From Rhizobium sp. WSM4643 (lineage in GTDB: Bacteria > Pseudomonadota > Alphaproteobacteria > Rhizobiales > Rhizobiaceae): a stretch of 64,000 bases of DNA. The stretch is taken from positions 434,001-498,000 of the forward strand of contig NZ_CP104041.1 in assembly GCF_025152745.1 (NCBI RefSeq), written 5' to 3'. The notes below the pieces were generated by a model, which was not told the origin of the DNA, did no database searches, and was given only the letters and a program-made list of their open reading frames with translations. Below, in pieces: positions 46,056 through 55,465 of this stretch (position 1 is the stretch's first letter; the number at the start of each line of letters is the position of its first letter). A program made the position numbers and the translations under genes.

Positions 46056-47527
46056 CGCAGGTCCTCCAGGCTGATGAGCACACTCTTGCTCTTGCGGTTG
46101 GCGAGATAGGCGTCGCGGCCGAGATCCTTGCCGATGCCGGACTGCTTGTAGCCCCCGGTCGGCAGGATATGGTCGCGTGAGCGGCCGTAACGGTTGACCC
46201 AGACGGTGCCGGCCTGCAGGCGGCGGGTCACGCGGATGGCACGCGAGAGATCGCGAGTGAAGAGGCCGGCGGCAAGCCCATAGGCCGGATGATCGGCGAG
46301 GCTCAACGCCTCTTCCTCATCCTCAAAGGTCTGAATGGTCAGCACCGGTCCAAAGATTTCCTCAAGAACCGCCGGCGATGTTGCCGTCACGCCTGATATC
46401 AGGGTCGGTGCGTAGAAATAACCTTCGCGGTCGAGCCGGCGGCCACCGGTGAGGCATTCGGCGCCGTCGTCGATGGCTGCGCGGATGATACCGTCCATGC
46501 GGGCAATCTGGCGTTCGGAGATGACGGGCGAATAATCGGTTGCCTCATCCCAGGTGGGGCCGGGGCGGATGGCCGCGAGCCTCTTGACGAGTGCGGCTGC
46601 GAGCGCGTCCGCCACCTTCGCCTCGACGATCAGGCGGGATCCGCAAACGCAGGCCTGGCCGGCGTTGGAGAGAATGCTGCCGGCGATTGCGCCGGCTGCA
46701 AGCTCGAGATCGGCATCGGCGAAGACCAGTTGCGGGCTTTTGCCGCCGAGTTCCAGCGTCATCGGCTTGACGCCGGTGCGGGCGATGTTGGTCATGATTG
46801 CCGAGCCGGCCGCAGTCGAGCCCGTGAAGCTGACCTTGGCGATGCCCGGATGTCCGGTGATCGCATTTCCGGTGGTTGGGCCGTCGCCGAGCACGATGTT
46901 GACGAGACCGGCCGGCAGGCCGGCTCGCACCGAAAGTTCGGCGAGATAGAGCGTCGAAAACGGCGTCATTTCCGACGGCTTCAGCACCACCGCATTGCCC
47001 GCCGCCAGCGCCGGGCCGAGCTTCCAGCCGGCCATGGACAAGGGAAAATTCCAGGGCGTGATGGCGCCGACGACGCCATAGGGTTCGGTCATGATCATGC
47101 CGAAGTTCGCGTCGTCGGTTGGGACGAGGTCGCCGCCTTCCTTATCGGCGAATTCGGCAAAGAAGCGGATCTGCTCGGCGGTGACGGCGATGTCGCCGGC
47201 GACGAGATGGCCGACGGGCCGTGTCGAGGAGAGCGCTTCGAGCCTGGCGAGGGTTTCCGCCTCTACCTCGATCATGTCCGCCCAGCGCTGCAGCGCCACG
47301 GTTCGCTCGCGTGGCCGTACGCCACCCCAGTTGCTCGTCTTCAATGCGGTCCTGGCGGTTTCGACGGCCTGGTCGACAAGGGCCTCGTCGGCCAGCGGGC
47401 AGCCTGCATAAGCCTTGCCGTCGGATGGGCGATGCATGTCGATGACGGCCTCGGCCGGAACCAGCCGGCCGCCGATGAAATGTCCGACGGGCAGGGAAAT
47501 CGTGTTCGGATCGAAGCTGAGTGTCAT
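46052..47527 (-). CDS. NAD(P)-dependent aldehyde dehydrogenase (PuuC-like)
   Basis: 491 residues. SFTGSTAAGS, catalytic Glu259 in LELGGK and Cys293 in GQACVCGSR. The general layout resembles gamma-glutamyl-gamma-aminobutyraldehyde/betaine-type dehydrogenases. In an operon with gabD it would oxidise an amino-aldehyde made by an amine oxidase or transaminase elsewhere in the window (inference). Confidence 0.88.
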   Translation of the reverse strand: MTLSFDPNTISLPVGHFIGGRLVPAEAVIDMHRPSDGKAYAGCPLADEALVDQAVETARTALKTSNWGGVRPRERTVALQRWADMIEVEAETLARLEALSSTRPVGHLVAGDIAVTAEQIRFFAEFADKEGGDLVPTDDANFGMIMTEPYGVVGAITPWNFPLSMAGWKLGPALAAGNAVVLKPSEMTPFSTLYLAELSVRAGLPAGLVNIVLGDGPTTGNAITGHPGIAKVSFTGSTAAGSAIMTNIARTGVKPMTLELGGKSPQLVFADADLELAAGAIAGSILSNAGQACVCGSRLIVEAKVADALAAALVKRLAAIRPGPTWDEATDYSPVISERQIARMDGIIRAAIDDGAECLTGGRRLDREGYFYAPTLISGVTATSPAVLEEIFGPVLTIQTFEDEEEALSLADHPAYGLAAGLFTRDLSRAIRVTRRLQAGTVWVNRYGRSRDHILPTGGYKQSGIGKDLGRDAYLANRKSKSVLISLEDLR

Positions 47528-47602
47528 CGCATGTCCTCGGGATGGGCTGAGGCAAGCCTAACCGGGGAAGGCGAGCAGCATGCATCGACCGGCAGTGCCG
47601 CA

Positions 47603-47628
47603 GCGGCGAAAAATTGCGTTTTCGCCGC
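47603..47628. promoter_or_regulatory. Perfect 10-base palindromic hairpin
   Basis: GCGGCGAAAA-ATTGCG-TTTTCGCCGC in the 129-base gap between the cupin gene and the aldehyde dehydrogenase gene. Could be an operator for an internal promoter, an mRNA-stability hairpin, or a terminator (a short T-run is part of the stem). Confidence 0.5.
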
Positions 47629-47656
47629 CGCCGCAGTCAAATCTACGGCGTCGGCG

Positions 47657-48010
47657 TTAGGTCACGGTCACGTAGATCTTGCGTACCGTCTCGATCGTCT
47701 TCCAGACGCCAACGAAGCCTGGCTTCATGACGAAGCTGTCGCCGGCCTTGTAGACCACCGATTCGCCGCCTTCCGGCGTGATTTCGACCAGGCCGGAAAG
47801 GATGTGGCAGAACTCGAACGTCTCGCCCTTGATTGAGCGCGTCTCGCCGGGTGTGGCTTCCCAGACGCCGCTATGAACCGTCTCGCCGCGGGCGATGTCC
47901 TGCGCCCAGGTCTTGAAGGCCGGATCGCCCGAGATCAGCCGTTCCGGGAGCGGGCCGGACTCGCGCGGCGCGAAGGTCGGGTTGGTATCGATCGTCTTGA
48001 GGAGGGACAT
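47657..48010 (-). CDS. Small cupin-domain protein
   Basis: 117 residues, single cupin (DUF861-type): GVWEATPGETRSIKGETFEFCHILSG and VYKAGDSFVMKPGFVGVWKT, as in (S)-ureidoglycine aminohydrolase-like or ethanolamine-utilisation cupins. Metal-ligand histidines are few (one in FCHILSG), so enzymatic activity is uncertain. Located within the catabolic operon. Confidence 0.85.
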   Translation of the reverse strand: MSLLKTIDTNPTFAPRESGPLPERLISGDPAFKTWAQDIARGETVHSGVWEATPGETRSIKGETFEFCHILSGLVEITPEGGESVVYKAGDSFVMKPGFVGVWKTIETVRKIYVTVT

Positions 48011-48035
48011 GATTTTGCTTTCCTGGGTTGAGAAC

Positions 48036-48959
48036 TCAGTAGCCGCGGCTGCGATCGATCAGCCCGATCGGATCGAGGCCCGCCTGGTGCCGTTTGATGT
48101 TGCCGATCACGGCAGCCGCGGCGGTTTCAGCTTGGGTGGCACTCGCAATGTGCGGCGTCAGCAGGATCTTCGGATGGTTCCAGAAGGCGTGGTCCTCAGG
48201 CAGCGGTTCCGGCTCGGTGACGTCGACGACGGCGCCGGAGAGATGTCCGGCGTCGAGCGCGTCGACGAGCGCCTGGTGGTCGAGCTGGGCGCCTCGGCCG
48301 ACATGGACGAGGGCTGCGCCGGCCGGCAGTCCGGCGAAGAGCTCGGCATTCAGGAAGCCGCGCGTCTCATCCGTCAGCGGCAGCAGGCAGACGAGAATGT
48401 CGGTGGTAGCAAGCAGAGTATCGAGACCGTCCTGGCCGCTCAGGCATCGGATGCCGTCGATCTCGCGCGGGCTGCGGCTCCAGCCCGAAAGCGGAAAGCC
48501 GAAGGGCTGCAGACGTTCGAGCACTGCGCTTCCAAGCATGCCGAGGCCGAGCACGCCGATGCGGCGGTCCGAGGCTTGCCTAGGAGCGATGGTCTGCCAG
48601 GTCCGGCGGCGCTGCTGGTCGAGATAGGCCGGCAGGTCGCGATGGAGCGCAAGGACCGCCAGCGTCACATATTCCTGCATCATCCTGATGATGCCGTCCT
48701 CGACCATGCGCACGACCTTGACCGATGCAGGCACCGTATCGATACGGAACTGGTCGATGCCGGCGCCGATCGAAAACAGGATTTCGAGATTGCGATAGCG
48801 CGCGAGGTCCTCCGGTACGGTCCAGGTGATCAGGTAGCGCACGGCGTCCGGTTCGACCGACTGGGGATCCATGGAGAAGGCAATGTCGGGCAGTTCCCGC
48901 GCGAAGGCTTCGGCAAATATGGCGCCGCGCTTCGCATCGGCATTGAAGAGAAAGGTCAT
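48036..48959 (-). CDS. D-2-hydroxyacid dehydrogenase (GhrA-like)
   Basis: 307 residues. NAD(P) motif [12 protein letters not shown], catalytic Arg222 in HVGRGAQLD, glutamate in DVTEPEPLP and His270 in LTPHIAS. Short form, as in glyoxylate/hydroxypyruvate reductase A. Would reduce a 2-keto acid such as glyoxylate or hydroxypyruvate. 25 bases from the cupin gene. Confidence 0.9.
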   Translation of the reverse strand: MTFLFNADAKRGAIFAEAFARELPDIAFSMDPQSVEPDAVRYLITWTVPEDLARYRNLEILFSIGAGIDQFRIDTVPASVKVVRMVEDGIIRMMQEYVTLAVLALHRDLPAYLDQQRRRTWQTIAPRQASDRRIGVLGLGMLGSAVLERLQPFGFPLSGWSRSPREIDGIRCLSGQDGLDTLLATTDILVCLLPLTDETRGFLNAELFAGLPAGAALVHVGRGAQLDHQALVDALDAGHLSGAVVDVTEPEPLPEDHAFWNHPKILLTPHIASATQAETAAAAVIGNIKRHQAGLDPIGLIDRSRGY

Positions 48960-48983
48960 TGGATCCGATCCTCGATCATGTCA

Positions 48984-50105
48984 TCAGGCGCAACGGCGGC
49001 CGAGTGCCTCGATCATCGCCTGGCAGGCCGAAAGTTCACTGGCGAGGATGAATTCGTCCGGCTTGTGGGCGCGGCCGATGTCGCCCGGTCCGCAGATGAT
49101 CGCATCGATGCCGGCGCGCTGAAAAAGCCCGGCCTCCGTGCCGTAGCTGACGGCGGCGAGCGGCTCGGCGCCGGTCAGTTCGCCAAGCAGTGCTGCAAGC
49201 GGCGCATCGGCGGCCAGCGAAAGCGCCGGATAGGCGCTGAGCTCGCGCCATTCCACCTGAAAGCCGCGCTGCGACAACCCCTCGGCCGCCGTGCGGAGCG
49301 GCGCTAGCAACGCGGCGGGATCGACGCCGGAAATGGCCCGCGCTTCGAACTCTGCCTCGCAACTGTCTGGAATGATGTTGACCGCCTGGCCGCCCTTCAG
49401 CGTGCCGACCTGAAGCGAGGAGTAGGGCGGTTCGAAGACAGGATCGAACGGGCCGCAGGCGAGCCGTTCGGCTTCGGCGCGGGCGCGAGCCAGAACATCG
49501 GTAATGGCATGGATTGCGTTCAGTCCCTGGTCCGGACGCGAGGAGTGGCCGGAGCGGCCCCTGACTGTCAGCCGGGCGGCGGCCTTGCCCTTGTGGGCGC
49601 GGATTGCCCGCATGCCGCTCGGCTCACCGATGATCGCGCCAAGCGGAGTGGCGCAGAGCTCGGGCAGGCGGGCGATCATGTGGGGTACGCCGCGGCAGCC
49701 CGCCTCCTCGTCATAGGAAAGGGCAAGGTGGACGGGCTGGCGAAGCGGTGTTTCCGCCAGCGCCGGAACGGCCGCAAGAACGGCGGCCAGGAAACCCTTC
49801 ATGTCGGTAGCGCCGCGACCGTAAAAGCGGTCTGCTTCGGCCCGCAAGCGGAAAGGGTCGCTGGTCCAGCCGCTTTCGGCGGCGGGGACCACGTCCATAT
49901 GGCCTGAGAGGATATAGCCCGGCGTTTCCTTCGGGCCGATCGTGGCAAAGAGATTCGACCGATCGCCCTCAGGGCCGGGGAGCTCCGTGACGACAGCGCC
50001 GTGGCTTTGCAGATAGTGCCGGATCCACGCCACGATCTCGCCGTTCGGCGTGCCGACGACGGAGGGGAAACCAACGAGCCTTTCGAGAATTTCAATTGCC
50101 TGCAT
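48984..50105 (-). CDS. M20 peptidase, acetylornithine deacetylase-like
   Basis: About 373 residues; ATG 50105 with GAGGAAT upstream. Zinc-site motifs ILSGHMDVVP and GRGATDMKGFLAA, EEAGCRG with the general base, and GEPSGM are intact. ArgE-type amidohydrolase that would remove an N-acyl group. Since it opens a catabolic operon away from arg genes, it may deacylate an N-acylated amine or amino acid instead of acetylornithine. Confidence 0.88.
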   Translation of the reverse strand: MQAIEILERLVGFPSVVGTPNGEIVAWIRHYLQSHGAVVTELPGPEGDRSNLFATIGPKETPGYILSGHMDVVPAAESGWTSDPFRLRAEADRFYGRGATDMKGFLAAVLAAVPALAETPLRQPVHLALSYDEEAGCRGVPHMIARLPELCATPLGAIIGEPSGMRAIRAHKGKAAARLTVRGRSGHSSRPDQGLNAIHAITDVLARARAEAERLACGPFDPVFEPPYSSLQVGTLKGGQAVNIIPDSCEAEFEARAISGVDPAALLAPLRTAAEGLSQRGFQVEWRELSAYPALSLAADAPLAALLGELTGAEPLAAVSYGTEAGLFQRAGIDAIICGPGDIGRAHKPDEFILASELSACQAMIEALGRRCA

Positions 50106-50202
50106 GGGATTCCTCACAGTGCGGGGATCTTCGAGGTGCCTGCAACTGGGCTGACGGGAGACGGCATTTCCGGGCTCTTAAGGTGAACGGCGACAGCGGC
50201 CG

Positions 50203-50217
50203 ATTGGCCTAGCCAAT
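50203..50217. promoter_or_regulatory. Inverted repeat in divergent promoter region
   Basis: ATTGGC-CTA-GCCAAT lies between the leftward deacylase operon and the rightward GNAT gene. A 6-base arm is not significant by itself; only its position makes it a candidate operator. Confidence 0.25.
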
Positions 50218-50385
50218 GACTTTAGAGGACGCTCCAGGCTTTATTTGCCGAAAGTGTAGCGGATTTGGTCGATTGTTGTGTTTGCGCCGGCCTCACCAGT
50301 GAATTGTATCGAACGATCTGTTCTAGTCTTGGCAGAGAAGTTTCCAGATGCCGGCTTGGCCAGAAAAATGCGGCAGGGGGTGGGA

Positions 50386-51276
50386 GTGAGTGAACTGACA
50401 TCCGAATCCAGGTTCGTCGATAGTTTCGAGACACATATCGCCGGGATCGACAGCGTTGCCCTCGACAAGTTGCATGCGCTGTCGATGACCGTCGCCTGGC
50501 CGCATCGTGGCGAAGACTGGCAGTTCTTGCGGGAATTCGGCCAGGGTATCGTGGCGATCGATGAAATCGGCCGCATCCTGGGCTCTGCGATGTGGTTTCC
50601 CTACGATGCCCAATTTGCCACGATCGGTATGGTCATCACCTCGCCGCGTCTTCAAACCAATGGCGCCGGGCAATGGCTCATGGGCCACGCGCTGGAGCAG
50701 GTCGCCGGGCGGAACCTCGGGCTGAATGCGACGCGCGCAGCGCGACGTCTCTATCGTTCCCTGAACTTTGTTCGCGAGGCGCTCGTCTTTCAATGCCAGG
50801 GAGAAGCGATATCGCCGCCGGGTGTGGAGCTGCCGCCCGGTGCCGCAATACGGGCAGTTGAGGCCAGCGATCTGGAAGCGATCGCCGAACTGGATTGCGT
50901 GGCCTTCGGCACCGATCGTAAGCTGCTCTTGGCCAGGCTGATGGCAAACTCCAAAGGCATCGTATTGACCCGCGCCGGCCGGATCGAGGCTTTCTCGCTT
51001 TGCCGGCGGTTCGGGCGTGGCCATGTCATCGGTCCCATTGTTGCGTGCAGTGACGCGGACGCGATCGCCGTCGTCCGCCCGCATGCGGCCGAGCATGCAG
51101 GGGCGTTCCTGCGCCTCGACACACGCGAGCAGGGCGGGACCTTTTCCGATTTCCTCTCCCGCTGCGGTCTTCCTGTCCACGATATCGTGACGACCATGTC
51201 GCTCGGCGGCCCCTGGCTCCCGGTTCCGGGACACGAGCCGAGGACCTATGCGCTCGTCAGCCAGGCACTCGGTTGA
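50386..51276 (+). CDS. GNAT N-acetyltransferase, two-domain type
   Basis: About 296 residues from GTG 50386, with an alternative ATG at 50368. N-terminal acetyltransferase domain (TNGAGQWLMGHAL acetyl-CoA loop) and a C-terminal second domain with FGRGHVIGPIVA, ending RTYALVSQALG. Its paralog at 31193-32029 ends in a very similar FALASQALG and has the same layout. Divergent from the deacylase operon. Acetyl acceptor unknown. Confidence 0.85.
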   Translation: MSELTSESRFVDSFETHIAGIDSVALDKLHALSMTVAWPHRGEDWQFLREFGQGIVAIDEIGRILGSAMWFPYDAQFATIGMVITSPRLQTNGAGQWLMGHALEQVAGRNLGLNATRAARRLYRSLNFVREALVFQCQGEAISPPGVELPPGAAIRAVEASDLEAIAELDCVAFGTDRKLLLARLMANSKGIVLTRAGRIEAFSLCRRFGRGHVIGPIVACSDADAIAVVRPHAAEHAGAFLRLDTREQGGTFSDFLSRCGLPVHDIVTTMSLGGPWLPVPGHEPRTYALVSQALG

Positions 51277-51547
51277 CGCAGGCCGGATAGGCGCCGATGC
51301 AACCGGCATTCGCCATGCATCAAGCGTAGGGACAGACGTGGAGGCAGGTCAAAACCTGCTGACGTTCGAATTCCGGTCGGAGCGAGTGGTATTCTCAGAA
51401 CCCTACCGGGCTCTCCCAGCGGTACATGGTCTCGAGCGAGAACACTGAGGCATCGATCGGCAACACAGAATGCTACGCATACCACTGCGACCAGATATTT
51501 CTTACAGGTCTCCCGTCCAGGGTCATCGCTCGTCTCCTCATCATCGG

Positions 51548-52252
51548 CTAACCCTCGAACATCCTTGCGGCAAAGGAGCCAACGCCTTGGCGAAATCGGA
51601 TTTCGACGTCGGTTACGATCGCATCCATGGGGATGTCGTGGTCCTGAGGACGGATGGTGTCGATCTCCTGGAAGTCGAAACCGACGCCGATCGCGAAAGG
51701 CCGGGGATGGAGAGAGGCCAGCGTTCGATCGAAATAGCCGCCTCCGAATCCGAGCCGGTAATATTGCGCATCGAATCCGACGACCGGCGCGACGACGATA
51801 TCGGGCAGGCGCTCTTCGCCGCGAAGTGGAACCGGGATGTTCAGGATGCCGCGTGTCAGTTCCTCGCCGACGCTCCACGAGCGGAAGCTGAGGGGTGTCC
51901 TTTTTTCCGTCACCACTGGCAACAGGCAGGTGGCGCCGCAAGCTGCCGCCGACTGCATCCAGCCGCGAAGGTCCGGCTCACCCAGAAACGGCCAGTACAG
52001 GCTGACGTTGCGGCCGGCGATCTTCGGCAAAAGCCGATCCAGATGATGGCGGATCAGAGATGTTCGCTGCTCCCGCTCATTCGCGCCGAGCAGCGTCCGG
52101 CGCTCTATCAGACGACGGCGTTCAGCCTTCCGCCACTCCCGGACAGCTTCCGGGTGCGACTCAAGCCCCATGTAAACCGGATCGACCTCGTGCATGAAGC
52201 AGGCCGGTGAGGCGTAGCCATCGGCACTGATTTTCCTGACATCGTCACTCAT
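51548..52252 (-). CDS. 5-formyltetrahydrofolate cyclo-ligase
   Basis: 234 residues. ATP-binding RKAERRRLIERR-type N-terminal helix, substrate region LYWPFLGEPDLRGWM and the family signature LGFGGGYFDRTLASL are present. Converts 5-formyl-THF to methenyl-THF. It has about 35 extra N-terminal residues relative to short bacterial forms. Start at 52252 lacks a strong ribosome site. Confidence 0.9.
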   Translation of the reverse strand: MSDDVRKISADGYASPACFMHEVDPVYMGLESHPEAVREWRKAERRRLIERRTLLGANEREQRTSLIRHHLDRLLPKIAGRNVSLYWPFLGEPDLRGWMQSAAACGATCLLPVVTEKRTPLSFRSWSVGEELTRGILNIPVPLRGEERLPDIVVAPVVGFDAQYYRLGFGGGYFDRTLASLHPRPFAIGVGFDFQEIDTIRPQDHDIPMDAIVTDVEIRFRQGVGSFAARMFEG

Positions 52253-52453
52253 GGAGCGTTTCTTTTCTGTTCGTCGTCCTCATTTCATATTCAAATAGAG
52301 AATAACAGCGCGATACCATTCTTCAATAGAGATCGGTGTTCGCGTGACCTGAAATCTCTTTTGTCAGTGGGAAGGGCTTCAGGCGCCGAAATCCAAGAGG
52401 GTTGCTTTCCCCGCACCCAAACCTCCGGCTTCTACTCAAGGCATCTTGAAATT

Positions 52454-52470
52454 ATATCGTAATACGATAT
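52454..52470. promoter_or_regulatory. Perfect inverted repeat before a small gene
   Basis: ATATCGT-AAT-ACGATAT, 38 bases upstream of a small rightward gene, within an A/T-rich promoter-like stretch. Looks like a dimeric regulator site; the cognate protein is not known. Confidence 0.45.
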
Positions 52471-52507
52471 ATTATCAACATGCACCGATTGTTGAGGAGC
52501 GAACTTC

Positions 52508-52786
52508 ATGGAAAACCGACTGCATCCCGCGTTGCGCCGCCTCGCGCCCTTTCCTCGTGATGAGGCGTTCGAAAAGCTGCGGCAAAGAGTCCGCACCTTG
52601 CTCGATAATGGGGAAGCAAGTCGTTGGGAGCTTTTGCGCGCGGAGTGGCTGTACGATGTGGCGTTGCTGACGAATGACTTTCGTCTCTGGATGCAGCATC
52701 TCGATAAGGGCTTCGGCACCGCCAACAAGGCTGCATTATCCCCTGGAAGTGGGATGGCTCAGCTAATTGAACGCAGCCCGAGATAG
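52508..52786 (+). CDS. Small hypothetical protein
   Basis: 92 residues; ATG 52508 with GAGGAGC upstream. Helical, charged, with ERLLAEWLYDVALLTNDFRLWM-like central helices (approximate description), no signal or membrane span. Not a family I recognise. Preceded by a palindromic promoter-like site; its 3' end overlaps the opposite membrane-protein gene by 28 bases. Confidence 0.55.
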   Translation: MENRLHPALRRLAPFPRDEAFEKLRQRVRTLLDNGEASRWELLRAEWLYDVALLTNDFRLWMQHLDKGFGTANKAALSPGSGMAQLIERSPR

Positions 52787-53070
52787 GCCGCCAAACTGAC
52801 GGCGGAGAGGGCAATCGTCAGCCTGGGTCTCGCATCGTCGAACATCGCCGCCAGCGAAAGGCCGAGCATCAGGATGGCAGATTTTGCCCAGAGATTCTGA
52901 TCGGAGACGGTAAAAGCGATTGCCGCCAGAAAGACGGCGCTTGCGACGATGGTCACTGGGGCGGATTTCTCGGCGAGATCGCCATCTGAGAAATACGGCA
53001 GCAGAAAACGGCGCATGCTCAAGCCTGAAGCGACGCTCAGAAGAAGACAGGTCAAGACAAGGTGCAACAT
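52759..53070 (-). CDS. Small hydrophobic membrane protein
   Basis: 103 residues with three to four predicted membrane spans and no recognised domain. Convergent with, and overlapping, the 92-residue gene at its 3' end; divergent from the LysR gene, which might regulate it. Confidence 0.5.
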   Translation of the reverse strand: MLHLVLTCLLLSVASGLSMRRFLLPYFSDGDLAEKSAPVTIVASAVFLAAIAFTVSDQNLWAKSAILMLGLSLAAMFDDARPRLTIALSAVSLAAYLGLRSIS

Positions 53071-53337
53071 GTGGTCGTCGCCGATCGATCTGCAGATCGT
53101 TCGGCAGATGCAAACCGCATGCCAGCCTCAAACCCGCAAATCCTCATCCGACGGAGACAATGTCGCCGCCTGCGTGGCTATTTGCTCGGCGTCGCGATCC
53201 TTTTTTCGGCAGTCGCTTGCCTGTCCCGGTCCGCGGATGGCGTTTTTCGTTCAACGCCGAAACCGGCTTGAGTTGGCATGATGATTTTTATATAGAGAAT
53301 TATCAATCGTCTTAATTTCGAAAACGAGATCTTTTCA

Positions 53338-54243
53338 TTGGACCTTTCGTCGATCGAGATATTCCTCGCCGTTGCCAGCGACCGCAGCGTGACCAAGGCT
53401 GCCAAGGCTGTAGGGCGGGTGCCGTCGAATGTGACGACGCGCATCCAGCAATTGGAGGAGGACCTCGGCGTTTCCCTCTTCAGCCGTGACGGCAAGAAGA
53501 TGACGTTGACACGGGAGGGCGAGACGTTTCTTGCCTATGCCAACCGGCTTATGGCGCTTGCGCTCGAAGCGCGCCAGGCCGTGCGGCCTCTCGCCCCATC
53601 GGGAATATTGCGGGTCGGCACCATGGAAAGCACGGCGGCAAGCAGACTGCCGTCGGCGCTGACGCAATTCAATCAGATGTGGCCTGATGTGTCACTTCAT
53701 CTGACAATGGGGGCCTCCCGCGATCTTGCCTGCGACGTTCTCTCCGATGTGCTGGATTGCGCGCTGATTGCCCGCCCACCCAAGACGATGCGCGAGGAGG
53801 ATTCAGGTTTCGATGCCGAACTCAAGGCGCTGGAGATGGAGCCGATCTTCGTCGAAGAGCTGTTGATTGTGTTGCCATCCGGGCATCCCTCCATCAAATC
53901 CGCCGCAGACCTGCGTGTCGGATCACTCGCCGCTCTAGAGCCCGGCTGCACCTATCGCAGGATCGCCGAAAACTGGGCGCGCAAATCGAGCGCGCTGCCG
54001 ACGAGCGAGCTCGGTTCCTACCACGCGATCCTGGCGAGCGTTGCGACCGGGAATACGGCGGGTGTCATGCCGCGATCCGTCCTTGACCTCATGCACTGGC
54101 CGACGCCTGTCCAGACCTATCAATTGGGGCTCGTTGAGACGCTGCTCGTCTATCGCAGGAATGATCGCCCCAGCGCGTTCAACGCATTCCACGAAGTCCT
54201 CAGCGCGACCAAAGGCAGAGGTCCCCGGTTGACAACAAACTAG
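53338..54243 (+). CDS. LysR-family transcriptional regulator
   Basis: About 301 residues from a TTG start. Helix-turn-helix IEIFLAVASDRSVTKAAKAVGRVPSNVTTRIQQLEEDLG region at residues 6-44 (named, not quoted for length), then an effector domain beginning GILRVGTMESTAASRLP. By general pattern it is near CysB-like/ycjZ-type regulators. Precedes the HPP membrane protein gene by 56 bases; target unknown. Confidence 0.9.
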   Translation: MDLSSIEIFLAVASDRSVTKAAKAVGRVPSNVTTRIQQLEEDLGVSLFSRDGKKMTLTREGETFLAYANRLMALALEARQAVRPLAPSGILRVGTMESTAASRLPSALTQFNQMWPDVSLHLTMGASRDLACDVLSDVLDCALIARPPKTMREEDSGFDAELKALEMEPIFVEELLIVLPSGHPSIKSAADLRVGSLAALEPGCTYRRIAENWARKSSALPTSELGSYHAILASVATGNTAGVMPRSVLDLMHWPTPVQTYQLGLVETLLVYRRNDRPSAFNAFHEVLSATKGRGPRLTTN

Positions 54244-54299
54244 TCCGCACGCCTTTCTCCTTCGCCGCCAGATAATCCTCGCTTAAAATTGGTCTTGTC

Positions 54300-55430
54300 A
54301 TGCAGTATCCCGTTTCCCCAAAGCTGGGACCGAGCCGCTTCCGCCGCTTCCGTTTGTTCTCACCTATTCTGGCCGGTGCGACCTTACGAGAGCGATTGAT
54401 TGCATGTCTCGGCGCTTTGCTGGCCATCGGTTTCACCGGCGTCATCAGCGGCTATCTGTTCGGACAGGGACCGCATCTTCCCTTGATCGTCGCGCCGATG
54501 GGGGCGTCCGCGGTGCTTCTTTTCGCGGTGCCGGCAAGCCCGTTGGCGCAGCCATGGTCGATCATCGGCGGCAATACGATTTCCGCTCTGATGGGAATCA
54601 TTGCCGCCTATTTCATTCGTGATCCGATCGTCGCGACCGGTGTCGGCGTTTCGCTTGCCATCGGCGCGATGTCCTTCACGCGGTGCCTTCATCCACCAGG
54701 AGGAGCCGCCGCACTGACCGCCGTACTCGGCGGCCCTGTCGTTGCCGGCTGGGGGCTCCTCTTTCCCTTCGTGCCCGTCGCTTTGAACTCCTGCATTCTC
54801 GTCGGTCTTGGCCTGCTGTTCCACAGGCTGTCCAAGCGGAATTATCCGCACGTCGTTCCAAAGCCGGCGGAGAACACCCATCAGACGATCGACCCGCCAT
54901 CCTCGGTGCGTGTGGGTTTCCGCGAGGAAGATGTCGATGCGGCCCTCGAAGCGCTTGACGAAACTTTCGATATCGACCGGGCAGACCTCGGCCGGCTACT
55001 GCAGCAGGTCGAGTTGCAAGCGGCCATCCGCTCAAACGGCAAGATCAGCTGTGCCGATATCATGTCGCGCGACGTGATCGCCATTGGGGAGGCTTCGGAA
55101 CCGGATGCCGCTCGGCACCTTCTGCTCAAGCATAATATCCGTACACTGCCGGTGAAGGATCCAGAGGGCCGTCTCGTCGGCGCTGTCGGTTTACGGGAGT
55201 TGTCGATGAGCACTGAGACCATCGCCCATGCGATCTCGAGGCCGGCGGTGGCTAGACCGTTGGATCCTGCTCTGTCGCTATTGCCCGTTCTGACGGACGG
55301 GCGCACGCATGCCGTTATCATTGTCGATGGCGATTACCGCATTCTTGGCCTGATATCGCAAACGGATCTCCTGAGCGCAGTGGCGCGGCTGCTGCCAAAG
55401 GAGGACAATGCTATTGCGGCGGTGGCCTGA
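54300..55430 (+). CDS. HPP-family membrane protein with CBS domains
   Basis: 376 residues. N-terminal HPP domain with four to five membrane spans and the name-giving CLHPPGGAAAL motif near residue 137. The C-terminal half holds a tandem CBS pair (MSRDVIAIGEASEPDAARHLL, then LPVLTDGRTHAVIIVDGD), which usually senses adenosyl ligands. HPP proteins have been linked to nitrite transport in plastids and cyanobacteria; the role here is open. Confidence 0.88.
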   Translation: MQYPVSPKLGPSRFRRFRLFSPILAGATLRERLIACLGALLAIGFTGVISGYLFGQGPHLPLIVAPMGASAVLLFAVPASPLAQPWSIIGGNTISALMGIIAAYFIRDPIVATGVGVSLAIGAMSFTRCLHPPGGAAALTAVLGGPVVAGWGLLFPFVPVALNSCILVGLGLLFHRLSKRNYPHVVPKPAENTHQTIDPPSSVRVGFREEDVDAALEALDETFDIDRADLGRLLQQVELQAAIRSNGKISCADIMSRDVIAIGEASEPDAARHLLLKHNIRTLPVKDPEGRLVGAVGLRELSMSTETIAHAISRPAVARPLDPALSLLPVLTDGRTHAVIIVDGDYRILGLISQTDLLSAVARLLPKEDNAIAAVA

Positions 55431-55465
55431 GGCGTGGACGTGGAGCTTAGCTGGAGAAGAAGTCG

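Noticed and set aside
50203..50217. Inverted repeat as a firm operator
   Set aside because: Six-base arms are expected by chance many times in 64 kb; kept only as a weak candidate site.
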